A stretch of 19,827 nucleotides of DNA, from positions 46,903-66,729 of the forward strand of contig DBQV01000006.1 of NCBI GenBank assembly GCA_002305755.1. Direction: 5' to 3'. Below the pieces are notes generated by a model. It had not been told where the DNA came from. It did not search any database and worked only from the letters and a program-made list of their open reading frames with translations. Numbering within the stretch: position 1 is the first letter of the stretch; the number at the start of each line of letters is the position of its first letter. Below, piece after piece: positions 1 through 8,232 of the stretch. Both the position numbers and the translations under genes were made by a program. This DNA comes from Christensenella sp. UBA1385. GTDB lineage: Bacteria > Bacillota > Clostridia > Christensenellales > Aristaeellaceae.

Positions 1-911
1 CCGGGGAAGCCCACGATGAAGGTGGTGCGCAGCGCGAAGCCCAGGGCGCGCGCGTACAGCAGCGTCTCGCGCGTCCTGTCGATATCTCCCCTGCGGCGCA
101 TGGCCTTCAGTATCTTTTTGGAGGCGTGCTGCAGCGGCAGATCGAGGTAGCGGCAGATGTTTTCATGCGCCGCCATCTCGTCGATCAGCGCTTTGTCGGT
201 GCCGTCCGGATAGCAGTAGAGCACGCGCAGCCATTCAAGCCCCGGCGTTTCCTCCGCCGCGCGGCGCATCAGATCCTTCAGCCGCTCCTTCCCCAGATCG
301 CGCCCCCAGGCGGTGGTATCCTGCGCCACCAGGATCTGCTCCTTCACGCCGGAAGCGGCCAGCCGCTTCATCTCGCCCAGTATCTCCTCCATGCCGCGCG
401 ACTGATGGCGGCCGCGGATCAGGGGTATGGCGCAGAAGGCGCAGCGGTTGTCGCAGCCCTCGCCGATGCGCACATAGGCGGAGTAGCCTGGCGTGGTCAG
501 CACACGGCCGCACTCTAAAAAGCCCTGCCTGCGCTCGGTGTTCATGCGCCGCTCGCCGGTTTCCAGCGCGGCGGAGATGGCCTCGGCCAGCGTGCCGTAC
601 TGGGTGACGCCGCTGAGCACGTCGATCTGCGGGATCTCGCGCATCAGCTCCTCACCGTAGCGCTGCGCCAGGCACCCGGTCACCACCAGGGCCCGGCACC
701 GGCCCTTTTCTTTATATTGGGCCATCTCAAAGATGGCGTCGATGGATTCTTCCTTGGCGGAGGTGATGAAGCCGCAGGTGTTCACCACCAGCACCTCCGC
801 CTCCGCCGGTTTCTCGGTCAGCTCATAGCCGGCCCCGCCCAGCAGCGACAGCATTTCCTCCGTATCGACACGGTTTTTCGCGCAGCCCAGCGAAACGACC
901 CCTACCTTCAT
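1..911 (-). CDS. rimO: Ribosomal protein S12 methylthiotransferase RimO, 3' part cut off by window
   Basis: Radical-SAM enzyme that, by family, adds a methylthio group to a conserved aspartate of ribosomal protein S12. About 303 residues are visible; the C-terminal part, including any TRAM domain, lies beyond the window. The N-terminal UPF0004 domain has its three cluster cysteines at C10 (LGCAKN), C46 (VNTCGF) and C80 (TGCLAQ). The radical-SAM CxxxCxxC is at C153, C157 and C160 (EGCDNRCAFC). The opening SLGCAKNRVD and VNTCGFI are more RimO-like than MiaB- or MtaB-like. The ATG at 911 has GAGGA about 9 nt upstream and a near-consensus promoter behind it. It diverges from the exporter at 1105. 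The family is certain; the choice of RimO over MtaB is strong but not proven without the C terminus. Confidence 0.9.
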   Translation of the reverse strand, partial: MKVGVVSLGCAKNRVDTEEMLSLLGGAGYELTEKPAEAEVLVVNTCGFITSAKEESIDAIFEMAQYKEKGRCRALVVTGCLAQRYGEELMREIPQIDVLSGVTQYGTLAEAISAALETGERRMNTERRQGFLECGRVLTTPGYSAYVRIGEGCDNRCAFCAIPLIRGRHQSRGMEEILGEMKRLAASGVKEQILVAQDTTAWGRDLGKERLKDLMRRAAEETPGLEWLRVLYCYPDGTDKALIDEMAAHENICRYLDLPLQHASKKILKAMRRRGDIDRTRETLLYARALGFALRTTFIVGFP

Positions 912-954
912 TCACATTCCTCACAGTTTGTTCGCGGTATTGATACCATCTGTC

Positions 955-983
955 ATTATAGCATAGCCAAAACGGGGTCACAA
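955..983 (-). promoter_or_regulatory. Sigma-A promoter of rimO
   Basis: Reading the minus strand, -35 TTGTGA (978-983), a 17 bp spacer, and -10 TATAAT (955-960). The predicted start is near 948, giving a leader of about 37 nt before the ATG at 911. Consensus match only. Confidence 0.75.
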
Positions 984-1025
984 GCAAATGATGCGAACAT
1001 ATATTCGTGCATTCTTTGACAAGGT

Positions 1026-1054
1026 TTGACCGTCCCCCGCGGCCGTGCTATCAT
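1026..1054 (+). promoter_or_regulatory. Sigma-A promoter of the EamA/DMT exporter
   Basis: -35 TTGACC (1026-1031), a 17 bp spacer, and -10 TATCAT (1049-1054). The predicted start is near 1061. It is divergent from the rimO promoter, with about 42 bp between the two -35 elements. Confidence 0.7.
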
Positions 1055-1104
1055 GGCGCCATTCCCGCACAGAACGTTCGGCCCCGGCCGAAGAAAGCTA
1101 CAGT

Positions 1105-2004
1105 ATGCAAAAGAAAACCGCCATCGTCTGCGCCCTGCTCGCCGCCGTCTGCTACGGCGTCGGCGCGCCCTTTTCCAAGCTGCTGCTTGAAAGGATCAGC
1201 CCCCAGCTGATGGCGGCGCTGCTCTACCTGGGGGCGGGCCTGGGCATGGGGCTTTTCTCCCTGCTGCGCCGCGGCGCGGGCGGCGGGAAGCGCGAAAAAA
1301 AGCTGTCGCGGCGCGAGCTGCCCTATGTGCTCGCCATGATCGCGCTGGACGTCGCGGCCCCCATCTGCCTGATGCTGGCGCTGCGGCTGACTTCCTCCGC
1401 CACGGTTTCGCTGCTCAACAATTTTGAGATCGCAGCCACGGCCGTCATCGCCTTCGCCCTCTTTAGGGAACCCATCTCCGGGCGGCTCTGGGCGGCCATC
1501 GCGCTGGTGACGGCGGGCAGCCTGCTGCTCTCGGTGGAGGATTTCCGCAGCTTCACCTTTTCGCCGGGCGCGCTGCTGGCGCTGCTGGCCTGCGCCCTCT
1601 GGGGCCTTGAAAACAACTGCACGCGCGTGCTTTCTTCAAAAGACCCCCTCCAGATCGTCGTTATCAAGGGCCTGGGCTCCGGCCTGGGCGCGCTGCTGGT
1701 GGCCCTTCTCTCGGGCGGCCTGCGCCTTGACGCGCTCTATGCCGCCCTCGCGCTGCTGCTGGGCCTGTTTGCCTATGGCCTCAGCATCTGGTTTTACATC
1801 CGCGCGCAGAGGGACCTTGGCGCGGCCCGCACCAGCGCCTACTACGCCTTCGCGCCCTTTGTTGGCATGCTGGTCTCCTTCGCCGTGTTCGGGGAGAGCC
1901 TTTCCCTCAGCTTCGCCTTCGCGCTGGCGCTGATGCTGCTGGGGGCCTTCGCCGCCTCCTTTGGGCAGGCGGAGGAAAAAACGGAAGAAAAGCAGCCTAT
2001 CTGA
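1105..2004 (+). CDS. EamA/DMT-family inner-membrane transporter
   Basis: A 299-residue, very hydrophobic protein with about ten membrane segments in two similar halves, the size and layout of drug/metabolite transporters of the EamA type (RhaT/YdcZ-like). Such proteins export or import small metabolites; the substrate cannot be read from sequence. The first segment (AAVCYGVGAPFSKLLL) is typical of the family. I start at ATG 1105 (MQKKTAIVCA) and not at an in-frame ATG 60 bases upstream. The upstream start would place a polar, Arg-rich 20-residue leader before the first helix and would begin at the -10 box, ahead of the predicted transcription start. The Shine-Dalgarno is weak (GAAGAAAG). The C-terminal tail is Glu/Lys-rich, and the last 8 bp overlap the end of the convergent flavin reductase gene. 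Confidence 0.85.
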   Translation: MQKKTAIVCALLAAVCYGVGAPFSKLLLERISPQLMAALLYLGAGLGMGLFSLLRRGAGGGKREKKLSRRELPYVLAMIALDVAAPICLMLALRLTSSATVSLLNNFEIAATAVIAFALFREPISGRLWAAIALVTAGSLLLSVEDFRSFTFSPGALLALLACALWGLENNCTRVLSSKDPLQIVVIKGLGSGLGALLVALLSGGLRLDALYAALALLLGLFAYGLSIWFYIRAQRDLGAARTSAYYAFAPFVGMLVSFAVFGESLSLSFAFALALMLLGAFAASFGQAEEKTEEKQPI

Positions 2005-2596
2005 TGCCCGGCATCCGCCGCTGCAGCACCTCGTCCCTGGCCACGCTGTAGCCGAAGAAGCCCTCCGGCCCGCCCACGGGCACATACTCCCCGTGGCTGT
2101 AGGCCATCAGGCCGGCCCGGCTCAGATCCAGACGGCCCCGCTCGTCCAGCAGGCGCTCCTGCGCGCCCACGGCCACGATCTCCGCAAGAAACATATGATG
2201 CGAGCCCAGCTCCAGCTTGCTGCGCACAAGGCAGCTGAGGTACAGCGGGCTTTCCTGAATGCAGGGCGCCAGCGTGAGGCCTTCCGCGGGCAGCGCGTGC
2301 AGGCCGCAGCTGGCGAACTTATCCACGTCCCGGCCGGAGCGCACGCCGCAGAAATCCGCGGCCTTGAGCAGCTCGCGGCTGACAAGGTTGACCGTGAATT
2401 CGCCCGTCCTGTCGATGATCCCATAGGAAAAGCGGCCGGGCCGTATGGAAACGGACAGCATCGGCGGCTCGGAATTGACGGTGCCGAGCCAGGCCACGGT
2501 GATGATGTTGGGCGCGCCGGCCTCCTGCGCGCAGCCGAGCATGGCCAGCGACGCGGGGGCCAGCAGCGTGCCCCTGCCGATGGATCTGAAAGGCAT
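1997..2596 (-). CDS. Flavin reductase-like, FMN-binding split-barrel protein
   Basis: 199 residues matching the flavin reductase-like domain. The start LLAPASLAMLGC is followed by PNIITVAWLGTVNSEPPMLSV and SIRPGRFSYGIIDRTGEFTVNL, the FMN-phosphate and isoalloxazine-binding part of these proteins. The middle, KAADFCGVRSGRDVDKF, matches the usual 'CG..SGR..DKF' block. By family it binds FMN and supplies reduced flavin or acts as a small oxidoreductase; the partner is unknown. The ATG at 2596 has GAGAGGGGAAG upstream. It lies 30 bp after the solute-binding protein gene and is probably its co-transcribed last gene. Its stop codon overlaps the convergent exporter gene by 8 bp. Confidence 0.85.
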   Translation of the reverse strand: MPFRSIGRGTLLAPASLAMLGCAQEAGAPNIITVAWLGTVNSEPPMLSVSIRPGRFSYGIIDRTGEFTVNLVSRELLKAADFCGVRSGRDVDKFASCGLHALPAEGLTLAPCIQESPLYLSCLVRSKLELGSHHMFLAEIVAVGAQERLLDERGRLDLSRAGLMAYSHGEYVPVGGPEGFFGYSVARDEVLQRRMPGIR

Positions 2597-2626
2597 ATCT
2601 ATCTTCCCCTCTCTGTCAAAGGGCGG

Positions 2627-4171
2627 TCAGTAATCCCCGATCCCCCGAAGGGGGTCCGGCTCGCGCAGGTCGCGCGCGTTGGTGAACATGGTGCGGGTGA
2701 TGATGGCCCCGTTGCGGTAATAGAGGCTCACCAGCGGGCAGTCCTCCACGAACTGGGCCTGTATCTCATACAGCTTGAGCATGTAGGCGTCCCTGTCCAG
2801 GGTGGAGCGCAGGTCGCTGAACAGCTTGTCCATCCTCTCCGACTTGTAGCGCATGTAGTTGCCCGTGTTGCCGCTGATCAGAAGGAAGCCCGGGTCGGGC
2901 ACGGCGTCCATATTGAAGGCGACCAGCGCCAGGTCGAAGGTGCCCGCCTTCAGCTTGGCCTGCGCCTGGCTGAAGGGCAGCACGGTGACGCGCGCCTCGA
3001 TGCCCACTGTTTTCAGCATGGAGGCGATCTGCTGCGCCGCGGCCATCCTGGCGCTGTCGCTGCCCTCGTCGTAGACGATGAAGCTCAGGCTCAGCTTTTT
3101 GCGCGTGCCGTCGATCATCTTGGTGAGGATGCCGTCCTCATTGGGGTCGCTCCAGCCCGCCTCCGCCAGCAGGGCCCTGGCGCGCTCCGTATCCTGCCGG
3201 AGCACGCTGCGCACGCCCCCCTGCATCCAGGTGCCGGTGGGCATCAGCGTGTCGCTGCGGGTGACCATGCTCATGTAGCTGCCCCCCGCGAGCGACTCGA
3301 TATTGATGGCAAAGCGGATGGCCTTGCGCACCTTGACGTCCGCCAGCTCGTAGGACTGGTAGTTGAACAGCAGCGTCTCCAGCTGCTTGGTGCGGTAGCT
3401 GATGTTGAGCGTGCTCACGCCGCTGCGGTACTGCGCGGCGTTGAGCGCGCGGGTGAGGATGGCGTCCACGCGGTTGAACTCGTAGCTGTTCATCAGGTCG
3501 GCCTGCGAGGCGTGGAAGATGGTCATGATCTCATCCAGCTGCAGCGAGCCGCCCCACCAGGCGGTGTTGGCCGTGAGCATCAGATAGTTCTCCGGCACGT
3601 ACTTGGCCACGACAAAGGGGCCGGAGCCCGGCGGCTGGCTGGCCTGCACGCCGGAGGCGGGCAGCACGGGGAAGGTCATGCCGAAGATGAAGCCGTAATT
3701 TTTGCGCTTGGCGCGGATCTCCACCGTGCGCTCGCCCGCGGCGCGCACGGATTCGATCAGGTAGCGCAGCGAGGCATAGGGCCCGCGGTAGCTGACCCCT
3801 TCCTCGGTCGCCAGGCGCAGGATCTCGTTGACCGTGGCCTCCACATCCTGCGCGGTGACGGGGCTTCCGTCGTGGAACACGGCCTCCTCGCGCAGATAGA
3901 AGGTCCAGGTGCTGCCGTCGGTGCTGGTTTCCCAGCGCTCAGCCAGCGCGGGCCTGGGGGTGTAATCGTCGCCGATCTCGATCAGGCCCTCATACACCAG
4001 CGAGGTCATGGCCATCAGATCACGCTCGGGCAGCACCAGGGGGTTCAGGTGCTCGCCGGTGCCGCCCACCATCCCGAAGGTGATAGAGCGGCCGCGCGCT
4101 GCGCCCGCCTGGGAAAGGGCGGGCATGGCGCACAGGCTCAGCGCCAGCGCAAGGGCAAGTATTCTTTTCAT
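2627..4171 (-). CDS. ABC transporter solute-binding protein, family 5 (peptide/nickel type)
   Basis: 514 residues with the family 5 (DppA/OppA/NikA-like) pattern: LNPLVLPERDLMAMTSLVYEGL near the N terminus, then the hallmark PALAERWETSTDGSTWTFYL and FHDGSPVTAQDV. By family it captures peptides, nickel chelates or similar ligands outside the membrane and hands them to a permease. A signal peptide is clear (KRILALALALSLCAMPALSQA), but the Cys at 13 sits in LSLC, which is a poor lipobox. I chose ATG 4171 because AGGAGG lies 9 nt upstream; an ATG nine codons earlier lacks such a site. No permease or ATPase gene is beside it, so it must work with a transporter encoded elsewhere. It follows the transglycosylase gene by 23 bp. 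Confidence 0.88.
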   Translation of the reverse strand: MKRILALALALSLCAMPALSQAGAARGRSITFGMVGGTGEHLNPLVLPERDLMAMTSLVYEGLIEIGDDYTPRPALAERWETSTDGSTWTFYLREEAVFHDGSPVTAQDVEATVNEILRLATEEGVSYRGPYASLRYLIESVRAAGERTVEIRAKRKNYGFIFGMTFPVLPASGVQASQPPGSGPFVVAKYVPENYLMLTANTAWWGGSLQLDEIMTIFHASQADLMNSYEFNRVDAILTRALNAAQYRSGVSTLNISYRTKQLETLLFNYQSYELADVKVRKAIRFAINIESLAGGSYMSMVTRSDTLMPTGTWMQGGVRSVLRQDTERARALLAEAGWSDPNEDGILTKMIDGTRKKLSLSFIVYDEGSDSARMAAAQQIASMLKTVGIEARVTVLPFSQAQAKLKAGTFDLALVAFNMDAVPDPGFLLISGNTGNYMRYKSERMDKLFSDLRSTLDRDAYMLKLYEIQAQFVEDCPLVSLYYRNGAIITRTMFTNARDLREPDPLRGIGDY

Positions 4172-4194
4172 TGCGTCACCACCTCCTGAAGGGC

Positions 4195-5004
4195 TCAATG
4201 CGTGCTGTCGTATTCATAGAACAGCGCGTAGGCCCTCATCACCTTGCCCACATAGTCCCGCGTATCGTCGGTGGGGATCTGGTCAAGGCGCAGCGTGCGC
4301 CTGTCATCCGCGTACTTGAGGGCCCAGAGCTTCACGTTGTTGGCGCCGGCGTGGTAGGCCGCGGCGATCATCACCGGGTCACCGGCGAACTGAGAGCTCA
4401 GGTAGCCGATATACCACGCGCCGAAACGGATATTGAGCGCGGGATCAAACAAAAGCTCGTAGCTGTAGGGGCGCACGGCCAGCCGGCCCGCCAGCCACTC
4501 GCCCGTATCCTGCATGATCTGCATCAGGCCCCTGGCCCCCACCTGCGATTCGGCCTTGGGGTCGTAATGGCTCTCCCTGGCGATGACGGCGGAAATGAAG
4601 GAGCGGTCCACCTGAAACTCCTGGGCGTACTCCTTGATATACTCGTCAAAGCCGGACGCGCTGCGCATCTGAACGTAGTAGCCCAGCTCCTTCTCATGCT
4701 GCTCGATCTGCCGCTGCCGCTCGTCGCGCAGGGCCGTCAGCCTGCCCTGCGCGCCGGAATAGCGCAGGAAGCTGAGCGCCAGCGTGAGGGCCAGCGCGCC
4801 AAGCAGCGCAAGGCGCAGCGCGCGCCCCAGGCCGCCGCGCCGGGGCTGCCGCGAAGGCTCCTCCTGCCTGCGTTCGCTGCGCCTGCGGCGCTCCGCCCCC
4901 TCGCGCGGGGGCAGACGGAAGGGGTCCTCCTGCCTTGGCGGCTCAAAGCGCGCGTTGTAGCGCGGGGCGGGCCGCCCGCCGCCAAACTGCCTGCCGTTAC
5001 TCAC
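4195..5004 (-). CDS. Membrane-anchored lytic transglycosylase (SLT domain)
   Basis: 269 residues. The N-terminal 60 are Arg/Pro-rich and cytoplasmic, then a single membrane helix (about 62-81), a short charged helix (about 88-110), and a soluble lytic transglycosylase domain (about 115-265) outside. The catalytic glutamate is E144 in IARESHYDP, followed by the family motif GARGLMQIM and by AAAYHAGANNV, the usual 'AYNAG' block with His for Asn. By family it cleaves the MurNAc-GlcNAc bond of peptidoglycan to give anhydro-muropeptides. The start is a GTG at 5004 inside the end of coaE (8 bp overlap), with AGGAGG 8 nt upstream. A transglycosylase directly after polA-coaE is, to my knowledge, a common arrangement in Clostridia. 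Confidence 0.9.
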   Translation of the reverse strand: MSNGRQFGGGRPAPRYNARFEPPRQEDPFRLPPREGAERRRRSERRQEEPSRQPRRGGLGRALRLALLGALALTLALSFLRYSGAQGRLTALRDERQRQIEQHEKELGYYVQMRSASGFDEYIKEYAQEFQVDRSFISAVIARESHYDPKAESQVGARGLMQIMQDTGEWLAGRLAVRPYSYELLFDPALNIRFGAWYIGYLSSQFAGDPVMIAAAYHAGANNVKLWALKYADDRRTLRLDQIPTDDTRDYVGKVMRAYALFYEYDSTH

Positions 5005-5611
5005 CGCGCGCCCTCCTCAGCGCCTGCTGCCACAGCCTGACGGCCTGGGCGGCGCTCTGCTCCTTGGTGCCGCGGGTGTCGATGAAATGGTCGGCCATGC
5101 GGCGTTTGCGCCGCAGGGGCAGCTGTGCGCGCACGCGCCGCAGCGACTGGCAGAAGCTGTGCCCGTCGCGCCGCATCAGGCGCAGCACCTGCTCAAAAAA
5201 GGGCGCGTAGGCGCACCACACCTCGTCGCACATCCTGTCCCAGCCCACCTCATAGAGCAGGGGCACATCCATCACCAGCGCGGTCAGACCCCTGTGCTCC
5301 TCGATCGCGCGCTCGATCTCGGCCAGTATCATGGGGTGCAAAATGGCGTTGAGCGCCTCCAGCCCCTCACGGTTGCCGAACACATAGTCGCCAAAGCGCT
5401 TGCGGTCAAGCGTATCGCCGTTAAAAATCCTGTCGCCGAAGCGCTCGCGCAAAAGCGGCAGCGCCGCCCCGCCCGGGGCGGTGAGCGCGTGGGAGATCCC
5501 GTCCGCGTCGATCACGAAGGCCCCCTCGCGCACCAGCGCCCTTGCGATGTTGGATTTGCCGCTGGCGATGCCGCCGGTCAGGCCAACGACGTAGGGTCTA
5601 TTTCGTTTCAT
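4997..5611 (-). CDS. coaE: Dephospho-CoA kinase
   Basis: 204 residues, the normal length for CoaE. The P-loop is GLTGGIASGKS at about 10-20, followed by the family's FVIDADGISHAL and a hydrophobic core LVMDVPLLYEVGWD, the usual 'D.PLL.E' segment. By family it phosphorylates the 3'-hydroxyl of dephospho-CoA, the last step of coenzyme A synthesis, in the cytoplasm. The ATG at 5611 lies inside the 3' end of polA (14 bp overlap) and the stop lies inside the transglycosylase gene (8 bp overlap), so translation is probably coupled. Confidence 0.95.
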   Translation of the reverse strand: MKRNRPYVVGLTGGIASGKSNIARALVREGAFVIDADGISHALTAPGGAALPLLRERFGDRIFNGDTLDRKRFGDYVFGNREGLEALNAILHPMILAEIERAIEEHRGLTALVMDVPLLYEVGWDRMCDEVWCAYAPFFEQVLRLMRRDGHSFCQSLRRVRAQLPLRRKRRMADHFIDTRGTKEQSAAQAVRLWQQALRRARGE

Positions 5612-8159
5612 ACCAGCTGTTTCCCGTTTTGATGTCGCTTCTGAGCGGCACGGACAGGGTGATCACCTGCTCCATGCACTCGCGCAGCAGGCTGACCGCG
5701 CGGGCCTCCTCCTCCGTCGGGGCTTCGATGAGCAGCTCGTCGTGGACGGTGAGGATCAGGCGCGAGGCCATGCCCTCGCTGAGCAGCCTGTCGTGCACCC
5801 GCACCATGGCGGCCTTGATGATATCGGCCGCCGTCCCCTGGATGGGCATGTTCATGGCCACGCGCTCGCCAAAATTGCGCAGGTTGGCGTTGCCGCTCTT
5901 GAGCTCGGGCAGCGCGCGCCTGCGGCCCAGCAGCGTGTGGGCGTATTCGTTGAGGTAGCCGTCCTTCTTGGCGTTCTCCATGAACTCGTGCACCTTGGGG
6001 TAGCGCTCGAAGTAGCGGCTGATGAACTCGCCCGCGCGCCTGACGCTGATGCCGATATTGCCGGCCAGGCCGAAATCGCTGATGCCGTAGACGATGCCGA
6101 AGTTGACCGCCTTGGCGGCCGAGCGCATCTCGGCCGTCACCTGCTGCATGGGCACGCCGTTTATCTCCGCCGCGGTGCGGGTGTGGATGTCCTGCCCGCG
6201 GTTGAAGGCGTCCTGCATGGCGGCGTCGCCCGACATATGGGCCAGCACGCGCAGCTCGATCTGGGAATAGTCGCCGTCCACCAGCACGCAGCCGGGCCTG
6301 GCCACAAAGGCGCGGCGGATCTCCCGCCCCAGGGCCGTGCGCACGGGGATGTTCTGCAGGTTGGGCTCGTTGGAGCTGATGCGCCCCGTGGCCGTGCCCA
6401 CCTGGTCAAAGGTGGTGTGGATGCGGCCGCTCTCGTCCACCTTGCGCAGCAGGCCGTCGATGTAGGTGCCGTTCAGCTTGACGATCTGGCGGTATTCCAG
6501 AATTTTGTCGATGGCCGGGTGCAGCGGGCGCAGCCCTTCCAGCGTGTCGGCGTCGGTAGAATAGCCCGTGCGCGTCCTGCGGCCGGAGGGCAGTCCCAGA
6601 TCCTCATACAATACCTTGCCCAGCTGCTGGGGGCTGTTGATATTGAAGCCCCTGACGCCCGTCAGGGCGTAGATCTCCTCCTGCAGCTCGCGCGTGCGCG
6701 CGTTGAAGCTCTCGCCCATCTCGATCAGCGGAGCCTTATCCACCTGGAAGCCCTCGACCTCCATGTCAAACAGCACGCGCACCAGCGGCAGCTCGATCTC
6801 ACGGTACAGGCGCTCCATGCCGTCGTCCCGCAGACCCTCCAGGCGGCTCTTCAGCAGCAGGGCCACGCCCTGCGCGTCCTGCGAGGCAAAGCGGGAAAGC
6901 TCATAGCCCTTTTCCTGCGGGTTGCGCAGGTAGCACAGCACCATGGTATCGTGCAGCACCTCGGGCAGCGGCAGGTCCAGCGCCTTCATGCGGTGCAGAA
7001 AGCGCTTGGCGTCGTGCGTGATGAGCCCCGTCCTTTGCAGCACGGGAGCCACGGCCCGCAGCGCCTCCTCCATGGTGGGGCCGGAGGCGGAGGAGAACAG
7101 ATCCTGCTGCGGCTCGCTCAGCTTCAGGCGGACGGCCTGCCCGTCGGGCTTGGCAAAGCTCAGCGCATCCTCGCCCAGGTAAAGGATCAGGCTGCCGCGG
7201 CCCAGATAGCGCGCAAAGCCGATCAGCTCCTCCGCGCCGGCGGCCTCCGCGGGGGCGGGCAGCGCCGCCTCCTCCCCGCTGTCCGCCTTGATCTCGGCAG
7301 CGTCCGCGAGCTTCATCACCTCAGAGGCGATCACATTGAGCTGGTATTTTTTCAGGATCGGCAGCGCGCCCTGCAGGCGGTTCACCGTCCAGTCGCCGAA
7401 GGCGGCGGTCAGCGGCGCGTTCCTGTCGATGGTGGCCAGCCGCTTTGACATGCGGGCCAGATCCATGTTGGCGCGCACCTTTTCCCCGAGCTTTCCTTTG
7501 ATCTCGTCTGCGTGCTCCAGCACGCCCTCCAGCGTGCCGTAGCTTTCCAGCAGCTTGACCGCGGTCTTGTCGCCAACGCCCGGGATGCCCGGGATGTTGT
7601 CGCTGCTGTCGCCCATCAGGCCCTTCCAGTCGGGCACCTGCTCGGGGCTGACGCCGAAGTATTCCTTGACGCCCTGGGCGTCAAAGAGCACGGTCTCCGA
7701 AATGCCGCGCCTGGTGAACAGCATCCTGGTGCCGCCGCCCACCAGCTGCAGCGCGTCCCGGTCGCCCGTGAGCAGCAGGGCCTCGATGCCCCGCTCGTCC
7801 GCCTGCTTTGAAATGGTGCCTAGGATATCGTCGGCCTCCCAGCGCGGCAGGATCACCACGCCGATGCCCATGGCGCGCAGTATCTCCTGGATCAGGGGAA
7901 ACTGGGGCCGCAGCTCATCGGGCATGGGCGCACGCCCGGCCTTGTATTCCTCATAGCCCTCGTGGCGGAAGGTGGGCGTGTGGTCGTCGAAGGCCACGGC
8001 GCAGTACTGCGGCCGCTGCTCGCGGAACACCCGCAGCAGCATGCTCAAAAAGCCGTGCACGGCATTGGTCGGCACCCCCTCCGCGTCCATCGGCGGCAGC
8101 GCGTGGTAGGCCCTGTACATCAGGCTGTGCCCGTCCACGATGACGCAGCGCTCCTGCAC
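5598..8159 (-). CDS. polA: DNA polymerase I
   Basis: 853 residues. An N-terminal 5'-3' exonuclease/flap domain (about 1-290; VIVDGHSLMYRAYHALPP, LLTGDRDALQL, GLMGDSSDNIPGIPGVGDKTA) is followed by a degenerate 3'-5' exonuclease-like domain (about 300-470). The family A polymerase comes last, with motif A DYSQIELR, motif B KAVNFGIVYG and motif C VHDE near 806. By family it fills gaps and removes RNA primers. The proofreading carboxylates appear lost: the first exonuclease motif reads LILYLGEDALSF, with no DxE. I start at GTG 8159 because GGAGG lies 8 nt before it. The GTG at 8168, three codons upstream, is part of that Shine-Dalgarno sequence. It is the first gene of the polA-coaE-transglycosylase run. 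Confidence 0.95.
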   Translation of the reverse strand: MQERCVIVDGHSLMYRAYHALPPMDAEGVPTNAVHGFLSMLLRVFREQRPQYCAVAFDDHTPTFRHEGYEEYKAGRAPMPDELRPQFPLIQEILRAMGIGVVILPRWEADDILGTISKQADERGIEALLLTGDRDALQLVGGGTRMLFTRRGISETVLFDAQGVKEYFGVSPEQVPDWKGLMGDSSDNIPGIPGVGDKTAVKLLESYGTLEGVLEHADEIKGKLGEKVRANMDLARMSKRLATIDRNAPLTAAFGDWTVNRLQGALPILKKYQLNVIASEVMKLADAAEIKADSGEEAALPAPAEAAGAEELIGFARYLGRGSLILYLGEDALSFAKPDGQAVRLKLSEPQQDLFSSASGPTMEEALRAVAPVLQRTGLITHDAKRFLHRMKALDLPLPEVLHDTMVLCYLRNPQEKGYELSRFASQDAQGVALLLKSRLEGLRDDGMERLYREIELPLVRVLFDMEVEGFQVDKAPLIEMGESFNARTRELQEEIYALTGVRGFNINSPQQLGKVLYEDLGLPSGRRTRTGYSTDADTLEGLRPLHPAIDKILEYRQIVKLNGTYIDGLLRKVDESGRIHTTFDQVGTATGRISSNEPNLQNIPVRTALGREIRRAFVARPGCVLVDGDYSQIELRVLAHMSGDAAMQDAFNRGQDIHTRTAAEINGVPMQQVTAEMRSAAKAVNFGIVYGISDFGLAGNIGISVRRAGEFISRYFERYPKVHEFMENAKKDGYLNEYAHTLLGRRRALPELKSGNANLRNFGERVAMNMPIQGTAADIIKAAMVRVHDRLLSEGMASRLILTVHDELLIEAPTEEEARAVSLLRECMEQVITLSVPLRSDIKTGNSWYETK

Positions 8160-8185
8160 CCTGATCACCTCCCTTTGATGGGCTT

Positions 8186-8191
8186 ATTGTA
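8186..8191 (-). promoter_or_regulatory. Candidate -10 element of the polA operon
   Basis: TACAAT on the minus strand, in the 73 bp gap between recQ and polA. The best -35 at 17 bp is a poor TTTCGG. The predicted start is near 8179, giving a leader of about 20 nt that contains the Shine-Dalgarno of polA. Confidence 0.5.
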
Positions 8192-8232
8192 GCATAGATG
8201 GGTCCGGGCCGAAAGCGCGCCGGATCTTCACG

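Noticed and set aside
1961..4189. A 742-codon open frame on the plus strand
   Set aside because: It is antisense to the flavin reductase and solute-binding protein genes, is His/Gln/Arg/Ala-rich as expected of GC-rich reverse frames, and has no domain or ribosome site.
5742..7448. A 568-codon open frame antisense to polA
   Set aside because: Low-complexity reverse-frame composition; the polA protein is unambiguous on the other strand.
8160..8168. Upstream GTG at 8168 as the start of polA
   Set aside because: That GTG is part of the GGGAGGTGA Shine-Dalgarno sequence; GTG 8159 has correct 8 nt spacing.
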